Positions 31,258-41,646 of a stretch of 64,000 nt of DNA are shown here, piece after piece (within the stretch, counting starts at the first letter, position 1; every line of letters begins with the position of its first letter). Source of the stretch: Nitzschia sp. pyKryTriq1 (lineage: Eukaryota > Bacillariophyta > Bacillariophyceae > Bacillariales > Bacillariaceae). Both the position numbers and the translations under genes were made by a program. The notes below the pieces were generated by a model. That model was given only the letters and a program-made list of their open reading frames with translations, had not been told where the DNA came from and made no database searches. The DNA lies in contig OY101126.1 in NCBI GenBank assembly GCA_956465555.1, forward strand, positions 1,096,501 to 1,160,500, in the 5' to 3' direction.

Positions 31258-33744
31258 ATGACAGTAACACTCTTCAGGAAACGAATCTTCGCGTGGCTTG
31301 CTTTGGTGCATTTCTTCTTGTCAATATTTTCCTCCAGCAGTATGCTTCATCGGCGGCATGATACGAATGCAATCATCAAGTCGTATTATTGGCAATGTGA
31401 TGCCTTCGCCACCATGCCATCCTCACAACGACGACGACGGCATCGTCTTGCAACACTACAAGAAGAACAGGCGTCGTCAACCCCCAGCAACGAGGAAAAG
31501 GACGACTCGTCATCATCGCAAGAACAATATTTGAAACTCCATCAGAGGGTTCGAAAACGCCGAGTCCTTCGACGTTTGTTGGAAATTGGTACCATTCTCA
31601 GTGGACAAGTTTTTCGACCTTTGTTGTGTAGTCTTACGAAATCACCACCCAGAATGGGACCGTTCTTTGACGATTGGGATGCCTTTTGGTTAAAGCAAGA
31701 AGTTCAACCCTTACGACACTCCTATTATGCACAGAAGAAGAAACAGTCAAATCCACAATTGCTTTTGACAAACGCCCAACGCGTCGCCCAAGGATTACCC
31801 AATTTGGGTCCCACGTGGACCAAATTGGGACAGGCACTGGCGACTCGGCCTGATATACTCCATGTTCCGCTCGCGGATGCCTTGGCCAATCTACAAGACA
31901 ATGTCAGTCCATTTGATAACATGACGGCCAAACGAATCATACGAAGAGAATTGGAGGCTCTCATTGTGCGTCGTCAACGAAAACTACGAATGAGCAGTTC
32001 TACTGCTTCTAGCAAAATACACGACAACGACAACGACGACTATCATCACCATCATCACCAAGATGCTATTGCGCATCTTCAATCACGGAGTGAACGTCGC
32101 AAATTCCTCGATAGTTTATCGGAACAGGCCGTGGCCAGTGGGACAATTGCCCAAGTCTATAAAGGAGATTTGCCAGGATTTGGTCCCGTCGCCATTAAGG
32201 TTCAACGACCCGGCATTCGCAAAAAGGTGGAAAATGATGCGACTCTCTTTCATTCGACCGCCACATGGCTCGAACGTTTGAAATGGCCTCGGGGGACACC
32301 CTTGGAAGGACAACGATTGGTGGGATCCATGCAAATCGTCAAATTGGTGGATGAATTTACGTCTCGGGTATTTGAAGATATGGACTTTGTACGCGAAGCT
32401 CGGAATATGCAACGATTTGCCGACATGTACTCGTTACAACGAGGTTCGTCCGAGACGGTCCGGGTCGTCGTACCAGAAATCATTTCCGAACTTTGTTCTG
32501 ATAAGATGATTGTGATGGAATGGATTGAAGGAGCCAAATTGACGGATATTAGTGGTGTGGGAAAAAACATGAGTAGGAGTAACGACAACGACGACGAAGC
32601 ACGACGACGACGACGACAAGCGCAAATCGAGGAAAACTTGGCCGTCGTCAAAACGGCGATTGAGTGTACTCTATCGCAGCTGTTTGAACATGGGCTATTG
32701 CATGCTGGTGAGTAAATTTTGTCATTTGTTGTTTGGGCTCGTCAAATGATCGTCGTGTCTCATCCATATTGGTGTTGATCTTTTTACGGATCTTTAGATC
32801 CACATACTGGCAATCTATTAAAAGTCAAGACGGAAGGCAACGGACCTGCGCAGCTTGGATACCTTGACTTTGGGTTGGTGAGTGAAGTGCCACAGAGTTT
32901 CCGGGACGGCATTGTTTGTGCGGTGGTCCAAATAGTCTTTGCCCGAAACATCAATGCGGTGGCCGATCTTTGTGTCGATCTTGGATTGCTTCCCAGGGAA
33001 AAGTTGAAAGATCCCGTCGAACGTCAAAAGTTTGTACGTGCATTAAGAAATACCTTTGACGAAATCCTGGTTTGGCCCAAGGACAAAAAGGGACGTTCGA
33101 CGGCAGTTCCAAAACTTTGCTCATTTCAACAGGGATTGGCGGCCATGACAAAACTCATTGCGAGTTACGAGTTCACCGTGCCACCCTACTTTTTGAATAA
33201 TTGTAGGGCTCTCGCTACGTTGGAAGGCATCGGACTCAAATTGGATCCCAGCTTTAATATTCTTCACGTCATCTATCCCTATTCCATCAATCAACTCATG
33301 TGTAATCCTCGAGTCAGCAAGAAGACAGAAGAAACCTTTCTCGATATTTGTCGATCGCCCGAAACAAGACTTGTGGATGTCAATCAAGCCATGATGTTGC
33401 TCAACGATTGGTCGATTCTCACCGAGTATCCCAAGCGCAAGATATTCTGGGATTTGGCGACGTCCACTGGTGGAAGGCATGTATCTCGGGCGATTATCAA
33501 AGACTTTTTTCGCAAACGTTTTCGAAATGCACGAGCTTGGTACCTTCGTCGGATCCCTATCAAAACTAAGCTACACCTCCAAATGATTCGCTCCCTCTCA
33601 TTTCCACTGTTCGTGGTCCTCACTCTTGGTGTGGGCGCTGCTCTCTCCTTCCAGCCCGTTGCGAGACAAATCGAGTTCAACTTTCTCGCGTCAATAAGAT
33701 TACAATGCATGGTAGTATCAACGATGGATATCTGGCGCTGTTGA
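31258..33744 (+). CDS. ABC1/UbiB (ADCK) atypical kinase, probably plastid-targeted (one intron)
   Basis: Exons 31258-32707 and 32798-33744 give 798 residues; the 90 bp intron (GTGAGT...TTTAG) splits the codon of the catalytic Asp and splicing restores HADPHTGN (482-489). All family marks are present: K-x-G-Q (KLGQ 189-192), the A-rich loop ASGTIAQVYKG (293-303), Lys314 in VAIKVQRPG, the EARN helix, HADPH and YLDFG (505-509). These kinases regulate isoprenoid quinone and lipid metabolism in mitochondria and plastids. The N-terminus has a hydrophobic signal-like helix (9-30) and then CDAFATMP, resembling the ASAFAP-type cleavage motif of diatom plastid proteins; plastid location is inference. 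Low-complexity Asp/His inserts (255-267) fall between kinase lobes. A hydrophobic segment (FPLFVVLTLGVGAALSF) lies near the C-terminus. Confidence 0.88.
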
Positions 33745-34228
33745 TTCGTCTAACATTAACCCCGGCGGCGAAAATCTCGTGAGAGGTTCGCACACTATAC
33801 CGGTAACTATTCCCTCATCATTAACACGGAAGTCTGCCTCGCTCGGACGAATCATCATCGTCGATCAGCCAGGAGGGCACCATCATTCGAAGAGCGGCTC
33901 CTGACTCCTCCCGATCTACCCTATATGAGTCGGTTCACAGACAACACTTGTGCGCCTACACACAGCTACAGCTCACCCTTTCAGCCAAGAGCGTAGCAAG
34001 AACTTGGAAAATTGCGCAAACTATTGTACTGTAGCTGGTACTATAGGTTCCTTGAAGTACAATACTAATTATCCTCAAGTATTTGTATTAGTATTTGTAA
34101 CTGCCCTTTTCTCGTCGCCATCACCACTATACTAGTTGATACTTATTTGTCCTTTAGTTTGTTCGACTTCTTTGTTAAAAAATTACAACCCAGTAGTAGC
34201 ATTTCGTCGTTGTGATGTTTTCTGATGC
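33745..34228. other. Convergent spacer
   Basis: 484 bp between the kinase 3' end and the 3' end of the gene at 34229; nothing beyond a TACCGGTA motif (33798-33805). Confidence 0.4.
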
Positions 34229-34834
34229 TTAGCATGTTTTCCACTCTGATTCGAAACATTTCCGGGCAACTTTCGCATCGCTGCAACCGACTTGGTATGC
34301 TTCTTTTCGATGTCTTGCAGCAGAGGCTGCTTCGTATTTTTTGGCGATCGCCTCCGCGTCGGTCTGTCCAGTCATGAATTGTGTGTTCTGTTCCCTCAAT
34401 ACTGCAAGGTAGGCATCCATCCTACTGCCATCGCGCTCATTCACGGCTTTTGGTGTCATACGATCCAGCCCCCGGACACAGTATTTACCAGCCTTGCCTT
34501 GAACAATCTTCGAAATGATTCGAACACACTTTCGGCGCTCTTCTGCTTCTTCTTCCTCGTCGTACCAGCACGCATAGATTTCGAAACCAGAGTAGTCATT
34601 TACATGGAGTACACGTCGAGCATGAACTGTCGAAGCAAAAGTGACCTTCTTCACTGGCGATGATAATTGGAAAAGCTTCGGCCCGCTAGTAGGAGAAGGG
34701 GCCCTTGTGCTTTTTCGTGTTCTTGATGGGGTGATGGTATTCTTGGTTTTACTACTGCTTCCACTAACGTTGTAAATTAGACACAAAGATTCCAATTCTC
34801 GTGCGAGGATCGTTGGATCGGTGCCGGGGTACAT
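34229..34834 (-). CDS. Uncharacterised diatom family protein, copy 1
   Basis: The 201-residue form starts at MYPGTDPTILARELESL; an in-frame ATG at 34903 would add 23 residues. After a Ser/Thr/Pro-rich basic head comes a compact domain. It reads KKVTFASTVHARRVLHVNDY, then CWYDEEEEAEERRKCVRIIS, then YCVRGLDRMTPKAVNER, then AYLAVLREQNTQF, and finally a helix with KYEAASAARHRKEA. The same domain, block by block, makes up the C-terminal part of the divergent gene at 35790-36491. I recall comparable short proteins as repeated families in diatom genomes, with no established function. No signal peptide or membrane segment. The Trp-Tyr after the acidic strand and the RGLDR-TPKA block are the best signatures. 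Confidence 0.7.
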   Translation of the reverse strand: MYPGTDPTILARELESLCLIYNVSGSSSKTKNTITPSRTRKSTRAPSPTSGPKLFQLSSPVKKVTFASTVHARRVLHVNDYSGFEIYACWYDEEEEAEERRKCVRIISKIVQGKAGKYCVRGLDRMTPKAVNERDGSRMDAYLAVLREQNTQFMTGQTDAEAIAKKYEAASAARHRKEAYQVGCSDAKVARKCFESEWKTC

Positions 34835-35789
34835 GCTGGTTGGTGGGGTGATAAAAATGTCAAAACAAAGATTGATTATGATCTCGTCAAAAATTGTGAG
34901 CAAAGTTTGTCCCCTGTCTACATTGTTCTAGTAACTGCTCGATGATGATGATTCTTCGGCAGAACATTCTTCGGGACTGCAGATAGTCTGTCGGAATACC
35001 GGTACTCGTACTGTAGTAGTACTCATACATAGTCGTACTCGCAATCAAATGCCCTACTAAAACCTACTTTGACTTATGGCATGAGGTGGTCCTGCTGCGA
35101 ACCGCTAGAAGGTGGATACCAGTTATTTTTATCTGGCAACCCAAACCCATTTGGGTTCTCAATTCGCTCACAAAAGAAGATAGAGAATGTTAACCAGGCA
35201 GTTACTTCTATTTACTATGCATACAATACGAGTTGGACAAATTATTTGTCGCAAACTTTGATATGCCTCTGGCTCTGTCTACAGTACTACCACTACAATA
35301 CTCCTATCGGTCGGCAGAGAGAGCTCTCTCTCTCTCCACTAGGAGTAGTAGAGCTAGAGTTCGAGGAGAGAATCCTTTATTGCCCCCGAAATTCTTCTTG
35401 GTTCGAGCGGGGCCGGGCCAGAGAACCATACCCAACATATGGTTCTCTGGGCCGGGCGGGGTGAGAGTTGTCCCCATTGAACAAGTTGTACTTTAGAGGA
35501 GAGAACAGCCGCCGACGAGAAATCCCCTTGTTGGGGGAGAACAAACCTGCCTACCCGAATAAATACAACTGTGATAAGCGGCGGAGACTACATACCAGTT
35601 CTTGAAATCTGGAAACGCACAAGCGTGTCATATGCCCTTCTACAGTTCAATCGGTTCGTGATGTCATGACACTACCGGTACTTACTTGTTCTTTGCTTGC
35701 TGTTCGTTGTTCCCCCCGCCGAGAGCAAAGAAAATCTCCTGCTCACAATTTCCACAGAATTTCCTTACTACAGTTACAGAGCAACAATA
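34835..35789. promoter_or_regulatory. Divergent promoter region between the two paralogs
   Basis: 955 bp shared upstream region. It holds TACCGGTACTCGTACTG near 34998, a GAGAGAGCTCTCTCTCTC palindromic stretch at 35317-35337, a 13 bp-stem hairpin at 35418-35450 (entered separately) and CACTACCGGTACTTAC near 35669. No additional gene seen. Confidence 0.45.
35418..35450. repeat. 13 bp perfect inverted repeat, 7 nt loop
   Basis: CCAGAGAACCATA at 35418-35430 pairs with TATGGTTCTCTGG at 35438-35450. The hairpin is flanked on both sides by direct copies of GGGCCGGGC-type sequence. Confidence 0.85.
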
Positions 35790-36491
35790 ATGCACCAACC
35801 CAACACGACTTATTTTCAGAGCTCTACGGTGCTGACCAAGAATGCGCCGGTAGTACCGAGCTCTGTGTTTGGACTTCAAGTAGTCGTCCAAAGAAAGGAT
35901 GTGATGCTGGCGCAAACGAACAACTACAAAATGATCGAACTCCAGAAGGTGGTAGGAGCAGAGATCACACCACTCCCCCTCCATAGATCTCGTCCTCAAA
36001 GTGTCATCACTCATAGCAATCATGCCATTGCTGTTTCATCCAAAAGCGTAGTATCACCGACACTGCGGCAGCAGAGCAAGTCCGTTTCCTTTGATCCCAA
36101 ATGCAGAGCCAAGCGTACCATTCATTTGAAGGACTATACAGCAGATGATATCTCATCCTGTTGGTACACTGAGCGAGAATTGTCTGAACAACGACGCAAG
36201 AGTGTTCGCATCATTTCGAAGATTGCAGAAGGTGGCGGCAAGGCTGGAAATTACTGTGTCCGAGGGCTGGACCGCCTGACCCCCAAAGCCGCAGAGGAGC
36301 GCTACAACGTGCAACTGGATGTCTACCTCGCCGTACTTAGGGAGCAGCACACGCAGTACTTGACGGGAAAGCACGATGTAGAAGCAATTGCACAAAAATA
36401 CAGAGACGTTTCTGCGGCAAGACACCAAGAAGCAGCATATCAAGTCGGTCTTTGCGATGCTATGATTGCCCGAAGAATTTTTTTCTCCTGA
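35790..36491 (+). CDS. Uncharacterised diatom family protein, copy 2
   Basis: The 233-residue form starts at MHQPNTTYFQSSTV; an in-frame ATG at 35697 would add 31 residues. A variable, probably disordered head of about 110 residues precedes the domain shared with the gene at 34229. The domain runs KSVSFDPKCRAKRTIHLKDY, then CWYTERELSEQRRKSVRIIS, then YCVRGLDRLTPKAAEERYN, then VYLAVLREQHTQYLTG, and a helix with RDVSAARHQEAAYQVG. The pair is divergently transcribed from a 955 bp spacer, suggesting an inverted local duplication. Conservation is confined to the C-terminal domain, so the heads evolve freely. Function unknown. Confidence 0.72.
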   Translation: MHQPNTTYFQSSTVLTKNAPVVPSSVFGLQVVVQRKDVMLAQTNNYKMIELQKVVGAEITPLPLHRSRPQSVITHSNHAIAVSSKSVVSPTLRQQSKSVSFDPKCRAKRTIHLKDYTADDISSCWYTERELSEQRRKSVRIISKIAEGGGKAGNYCVRGLDRLTPKAAEERYNVQLDVYLAVLREQHTQYLTGKHDVEAIAQKYRDVSAARHQEAAYQVGLCDAMIARRIFFS

Positions 36492-37031
36492 CGAGGCAGC
36501 CAGCAGAAGCAGATTTAAGCTTCACCAGGAGCACAATCACGACTGATGATGAGAAGAAGTCGTTATACGATGAGCATGCTGACACTTCATAATAGGATAG
36601 TAATAATCTTTATTACAGTTTTTAGTTCGTGATTTGAGAGTTGCGTGAGATGAGCACAGTGTGATTTTTTGGTCCAAGGGGTCGGCCCATATTTACTATT
36701 GAACCAAATTCAATCCCGATTAGAGTTTGGCTGTTTCTGATTGGCCACTTTACGTCAGGAGACTTTCTTCTTACGTCATCATGTTTGCTTGGTTCTCATT
36801 CGCCCATTTTTTCAACATCGTCACGCCGGCGTCAAGAAAATCTGCGGTCGCATGATAATGCAGATCCTTTCCGTCTCAACACTGCAAGTTGCTCTCTCAT
36901 CGTCGCAACCATCACGACGAACGACAACACGTGACACATTTTTATCCGTCGTCAATCCAAATCAATTCAACCCATTTCTACCATATTCTCCCCTTGTCGT
37001 CATCTTGAAAGACGCGTTTGTTTTGTCCATC
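36492..37031. promoter_or_regulatory. Upstream region of the aminotransferase gene
   Basis: 540 bp. An open frame with an ATG at 36741 runs into the gene, but the mitochondrial-type presequence starts at 37032, so this is treated as 5' flank/UTR. No other gene. Confidence 0.4.
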
Positions 37032-39200
37032 ATGTTGCAAAGTGTCGGTCGAAGGTTATTGCGAGTGCCCCGAGGGGCTGTGGCAACCGTGACCTCTTCT
37101 TCCTACACGACGAGGGCCCCCAGCCAGCAGCAGCAGCAGCAGCATCTTCAGATTCCTCCTTCTTCCAGGCAAGCGACGCCACTGCGATCCTTTGCTTCCT
37201 TGGCGGAAACAGTACAGAAACAAAATAATAATGTTCGCAAATCAAAGCCATTGGTCAATGTTCGAAAACAGTTGTGGGAATTCTATCTGAGTACCGGTCG
37301 CGGTGCGAACGCCCTGTTTGAAGCAATTGATATTGATGAAAATGGGGCCGTCGACCCTCAGGAATTGAAGGTTTTCATGATGGATGTCCTTGTGGATGCT
37401 GATGGAGAGCCTATTGATCCCAAGGAGCTCATGCCGTATGCCTGGAATCGACTGGAACAGCGAGAAGCCGCAGGACAGCCCTATGACTCCCGCGCCTTCA
37501 AAAAGTGGTTGGTGGCGGCGACCAAAATGAGTGCGGATATGAAGAACTCGCGCATGTTGGAATACTTGGCGCAAAATCCAAATACTGGCGATCAGTGGTT
37601 TTCCGATGTCGAAGAAGAAGATATTTTCACTTGGAACGAAGAGACTATGAGTCAGGTACGTCGTCGAAGTTTCTTTGGATTTGATATCCACTGTCTGTCT
37701 GTTCCTAAAAGACTTGAAATAATGATTGTTTCTAGTCGCTTCGGAGAATGCAATATGCCGTGAGAGGAGAAGTCGTCATGCGAGCCGATCAGTTGGCCAC
37801 ACAGGGACGGGAAATCATCTACACCAACATTGGAAATCCTCATCAAGTCGGTCAAAAGCCGATCACGTATTATCGTCAGGTACTTGCCTTGTGTGATTTG
37901 CCGGCCGAACAAGGCGTAGATCATCCCAACGTTTACGAACTCTTTCCGAGAGATATCGTGGATCGTGCCAAGGCGTATCGAGAAATCATTGGACCGAGCG
38001 GAACGGGTGCGTACACACATTCGCAAGGAATTTTGGGACTTCGAAAACAAGTTGCAGCGTATATTGAAAATCGAGATGGGTACCCATCATATCCCGGACA
38101 CATATTTATGACCAACGGAGCTTCTGCGGGTATCGGCATGGTACTTCAAGGACTGTTGGCCGGTAATAATGATGCGGTCATGATCCCGATTCCACAATAC
38201 CCCATCTATTCTGGTGAGTGACTTATTGCGAGATAGCCAATTTGTGTTAGTCCCCTTTCGTAGCTCACTGTGGCTCACCTTGTTCGTTTCAACGACAACA
38301 GCACTCATTGCCAAGCTTGGAGGTCGACAAGTTGGGTATTATCTTGATGAATCAATGAACTGGGCAGTATCACGTGAAGAACTTGACAAGCAATTCGCCA
38401 AGGCGACCAAAGAAGGCTTGGAGGTGAAAGCTTTGGCTATGATCAATCCTGGAAATCCATCGGGGAATGTCATGACGCATTGTGATATTCAAGTCATTGT
38501 AGAATTCTGTGCCGAACATGGTATCGTCTTGTTGGCCGACGAAGTCTACCAGACAAATGTCTACGCGGAGGGTGCCGAATTTGTCAGCGCCAAAAAGGTG
38601 GCGATGGATCTGGGACTGAAAAATTTACAACTGGTCAGTTTCCATTCCACGAGCAAGGGACTGGTTGGGGAATGTGGGCGACGAGGTGGATACATGGAGC
38701 TGCACCACATTGATCCGTATGTACAAGCCCAATTGTACAAGTTGGCGAGTTCGGAGCTCTGTTCGGGAGTGGTTGGCCAGCTAATGACCAGTCTCATGGT
38801 GACCCCACCCAATCCCGGCGACGAATCCTACGAACTATTCCAACAAGAAACCAAAACGATTTTCGAAGGTCTCAAGGAACGAGCGAAAAAGCTCGTGGAA
38901 GGTCTCAACAGTATCCCCGGAATCACCTGTTGCCCAGCGGAGGGTGCCATGTATGCCTTCCCTCGAGTGGAGTTGCCCGAAAAAGCCATTGAAAAAGCCA
39001 AGGAATTGGGCACGACACCTGACAATCTTTACGCATTGAGTCTTTTGGACGAGACCGGAATCTGTGTGGTACCAGCTAGTGGATTCGGGCAAGCCAAGGG
39101 ACGCATCGGATTCCGAACCACCTTCCTTCATCCGGATACCGTCAGGGCCATTGGTCTTTTTGCTGAACACCACGAGAAGTTCGTCAAGGAATATTCGTAA
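37032..39200 (+). CDS. Alanine aminotransferase with an N-terminal EF-hand extension (two introns)
   Basis: Exons 37032-37655, 37736-38213 and 38302-39200 give 666 residues; introns of 80 and 88 bp start GTACGT/GTGAGT and end TTCTAG/CAACAG. The head (MLQSVGRRLLRVPRGAVATV) is Arg-rich, Ser-rich and without acids, as in mitochondrial presequences. Residues 100-111, DIDENGAVDPQE, match the 12-residue EF-hand calcium loop (Asp1, Asp3, Asn5, Gly6, Glu12). From about 210 on it is a full alanine aminotransferase: GREIIYTNIGNPH, NPGNPSGN, ADEVYQ, the PLP-lysine block FHSTSKGLVGECGRRGGY and GRIGFRTTF. The enzyme exchanges amino groups between alanine and 2-oxoglutarate. The unusual extension suggests calcium control, which is inference. 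All joins keep frame. Confidence 0.88.
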
Positions 39201-39396
39201 TCCTAGATTTTGCAAAAACGTATCGAGCATCGCCACATTCATTTCAAATAATTATTAACTAGAGCTTGTTTCGATGCTCTTAGACGAGACTACTAGAGAG
39301 CCCTGGGACTGCATACGAATATACTATATTAGTATCAATGACAATAGCCAAAATGATTGAAGTATGAATCTCGGTTACAACTGTCGTCTTTTTGTA
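39201..39396. other. 3' flank of the aminotransferase gene
   Basis: Short 3' UTR-type sequence, ending at the first copy of the tandem duplication. Confidence 0.4.
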
Positions 39397-39878
39397 CTTC
39401 GATAGTTGTCCGAAGATGCCATTATCTTGCCAGTACTATTACCTTACCCTCGCTTCCCGTATTACGCAAGAACCGCGTGGCTACCACCGGTCAACTGACA
39501 CCCATTCCCGTGTTTTTCTGTTCACCTTTCTCAAGCCATGGCTCTGTTGAAAAATATGTTAAAGACCAAACGTTCTACCTGGCGCGTTCATCATCATGAC
39601 ATATTCACCATCACCACGCTCCTCCATGAAGCCCTTTCTTCGATAGTTGTCCGAAGATGCCATTATCTTGCCAGTACTATTACCTTACCCTCGCTTCCCG
39701 TATTACGCAAGAACCGCGTGGCTACCACTTGTCAACTGACCCCCATTCCCGTGTTTTTCTGTTCACCTTTCTCAAGCTATGGCTCTGTTGAAAAATATGT
39801 TAAAGACCAAACGTTCTACCTGGCGCGTTCACCATCATGACATATTCACCATCACCACGCTCCTCCATGAAGCCCTTT
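39397..39878. repeat. 241 bp tandem duplication covering the 3' end of the GNAT-MYND gene
   Basis: Copy 1 is 39397-39637 and copy 2 is 39638-39878, differing at only about five bases. Copy 2 contains the last 79 coding bases (about 26 codons) plus 3' flank of the minus-strand gene that begins at 41092. Copy 1 is therefore an orphan gene tail. The near-identity implies a recent event. Confidence 0.92.
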
Positions 39879-41092
39879 TCCAGAAGTGTCGCTCTCACTT
39901 CCTCTCTCGGTTTGGCACACCACTGACGGTGCCGTTTCCAGTCCGACTTTTGGCACTTGGAGTTGCAATAAAAGGCAATACCACATCGCACACACCGCAT
40001 CTTGTCCACCGATACGGTAGTACACCAATGACACATGCGTGCCCCGCATTTTTCTCGATACACCGCCTTGCCCGGTTTGGGAATTTTGAGTGGAGATGGC
40101 GCCCCCGGTGCCAGCAGCGGAATATACAAGATGGCTTCTTCGTCCTTGGGCCGACGACTAGCAAACATGAATGCCATGGCACCTTTTTGTTCCCGCACGG
40201 AAAATCCACAGTAGTCATATAGATACTCTTTGAAGCCCATTGGATGGCGGCTGCCATCTTTGTCGACACGGATTTCGACTTCAGCGTTGGTAATCTGTGT
40301 GGCTTTGATCATGATATGGCCCAAGGGCGCAGCTGTGTTGAGACATTCAATGGTAAAATTGACTTCAATGAAACGGCGAACGTAATACCAAAGCAATTTT
40401 GCCAGACCCTCTCCTCGCCTGGATTGTTTTACAGCAATTGTTTCAATCGTCGGGCCGAAGGAAGGGTCGTACGATCCATCTCGATAACTCATGTGGCAAA
40501 GCGCCACTTCTTCGTCTTTATGGAACAGAAAAAAACGAGTGGCCATACTTTCAGGAGAAGAATCGTCGTCATTCTTATCGTCGGGACCGTGCCCTGTGAC
40601 AGACACGACGCGGTAGCCATCTCCAATGTCCGTTTCTACGCGGTCATGGTGAACCATGGCCTGAAAGCCAGGTTTTTGGGCTTTCTGGATAATGTGTTCC
40701 ATAAGTGCGACTCCGTCTCTGGTCGTAGCTTGAAAGGTTGCATAAATTCCCACGTTGGGGTCCATATGTGCTGTTCCAGCGGGCATGGTGCCCGAGATCA
40801 ACAGTTCCTTTGTTCGCTTGTTCGTGACTTCCAACTTGTATTCATCTTCGTCGTCTTCTTTCTTTGACGATGTGAATTTGATGGTGGGCCGAGCTTTGCG
40901 GACCTCTTGAAAGAGCATCCGCATGGTGAATGCGGGATCATCCTCGTTCATGACAAGCCACAGCGTGGCATGATTTTCGCGTGGGGTCGGCTGGGAAGTC
41001 CCGCACTCGCCGTACTCCCAGTTGAAGGCCCATTCCGTCGGTGCATCCACGACATTGTGCTCCCAGTCGTGCAATAAATCCTCTCCATTCAT
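39800..41092 (-). CDS. GNAT-like acetyltransferase with a C-terminal MYND zinc finger
   Basis: The 430-residue protein starts at MNGEDLLHDW; a longer in-frame start at 41236 would only add promoter-like sequence. Residues 185-300 look like a GNAT fold: VALCHMSYRDGSYDP, then TIETIAVKQSRRGEGLAKLL with the acetyl-CoA-binding R-R-G-E-G-L at 225-230, and a late strand (YDYCGFS). Residues 354-392 are a MYND finger: CHWC, CVRC, YCNSKC, H388 and C392, spaced as in the family. MYND fingers bind Pro-rich partners. Acetylation of a protein recruited by the finger is plausible but not shown. The last 26 residues fall in a tandemly duplicated segment, so an extra copy of the tail lies just downstream of the stop. 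Confidence 0.72.
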   Translation of the reverse strand: MNGEDLLHDWEHNVVDAPTEWAFNWEYGECGTSQPTPRENHATLWLVMNEDDPAFTMRMLFQEVRKARPTIKFTSSKKEDDEDEYKLEVTNKRTKELLISGTMPAGTAHMDPNVGIYATFQATTRDGVALMEHIIQKAQKPGFQAMVHHDRVETDIGDGYRVVSVTGHGPDDKNDDDSSPESMATRFFLFHKDEEVALCHMSYRDGSYDPSFGPTIETIAVKQSRRGEGLAKLLWYYVRRFIEVNFTIECLNTAAPLGHIMIKATQITNAEVEIRVDKDGSRHPMGFKEYLYDYCGFSVREQKGAMAFMFASRRPKDEEAILYIPLLAPGAPSPLKIPKPGKAVYREKCGARMCHWCTTVSVDKMRCVRCGIAFYCNSKCQKSDWKRHRQWCAKPREEVRATLLEKGFMEERGDGEYVMMVNAPGRTFGL

Positions 41093-41646
41093 GGTTGGTT
41101 GGTTGGTTGGTTGGTTGCGTCGTACGTGTATAATACTCGTAGACTGTCTGTTATCCCAACAGAAAATGATTAATTCAATCGATCCAGAGACGACGAACGA
41201 CGACTCCTCCCTCAAGCTGCAAATGGATACCATCATTGTTTCTCAAGAGTACAATATCAGTCTACAGTATACTGGTACTCACACAGTACTGTACTATATA
41301 TACCAGTACAACAGACCGATTATTGCGCGGATCTTGGATCTTCGTCTCCGCGCATACGGTACCAGGTACAGTACCTGGTGCAGTACAATAGGATGGGCGC
41401 GACCGCTGGGAGGCTCGGCCCGCTCGCCGCTCGGCCGTTCACCGAGCGAGGGACAGCGGGGTAATAATGTACCCCTGGCGAGGGAGCACATGATGTTTGA
41501 TTTTTGGCGAGTCTCACAAACGCACGCGCCCCACGATGGGTTTGGATTATTGCATGCCACTTTTTTTAGATTATTTCTTGAATATACTCGTAAATAAACA
41601 ATACCGGTACACATCAATCATCCATTTGCTTTCACCGCCATCTCCC
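41093..41646. promoter_or_regulatory. Divergent promoter region with GGTT repeats and GTACC palindromes
   Basis: Upstream of both the GNAT-MYND and the GTPase genes. Contains (GGTT)n at 41094-41115, a near-perfect palindrome ACCAGGTACAGTACCTGGT at 41361-41379, a GC-rich patch (41399-41460) and TACCGGTACAC at 41605. Open frames here have no recognisable protein. Confidence 0.45.

Noticed and set aside
36741-37031. 97-codon N-terminal extension of the aminotransferase
   Set aside because: The mitochondrial-type presequence begins at 37032 and the upstream codons look like untranslated sequence.
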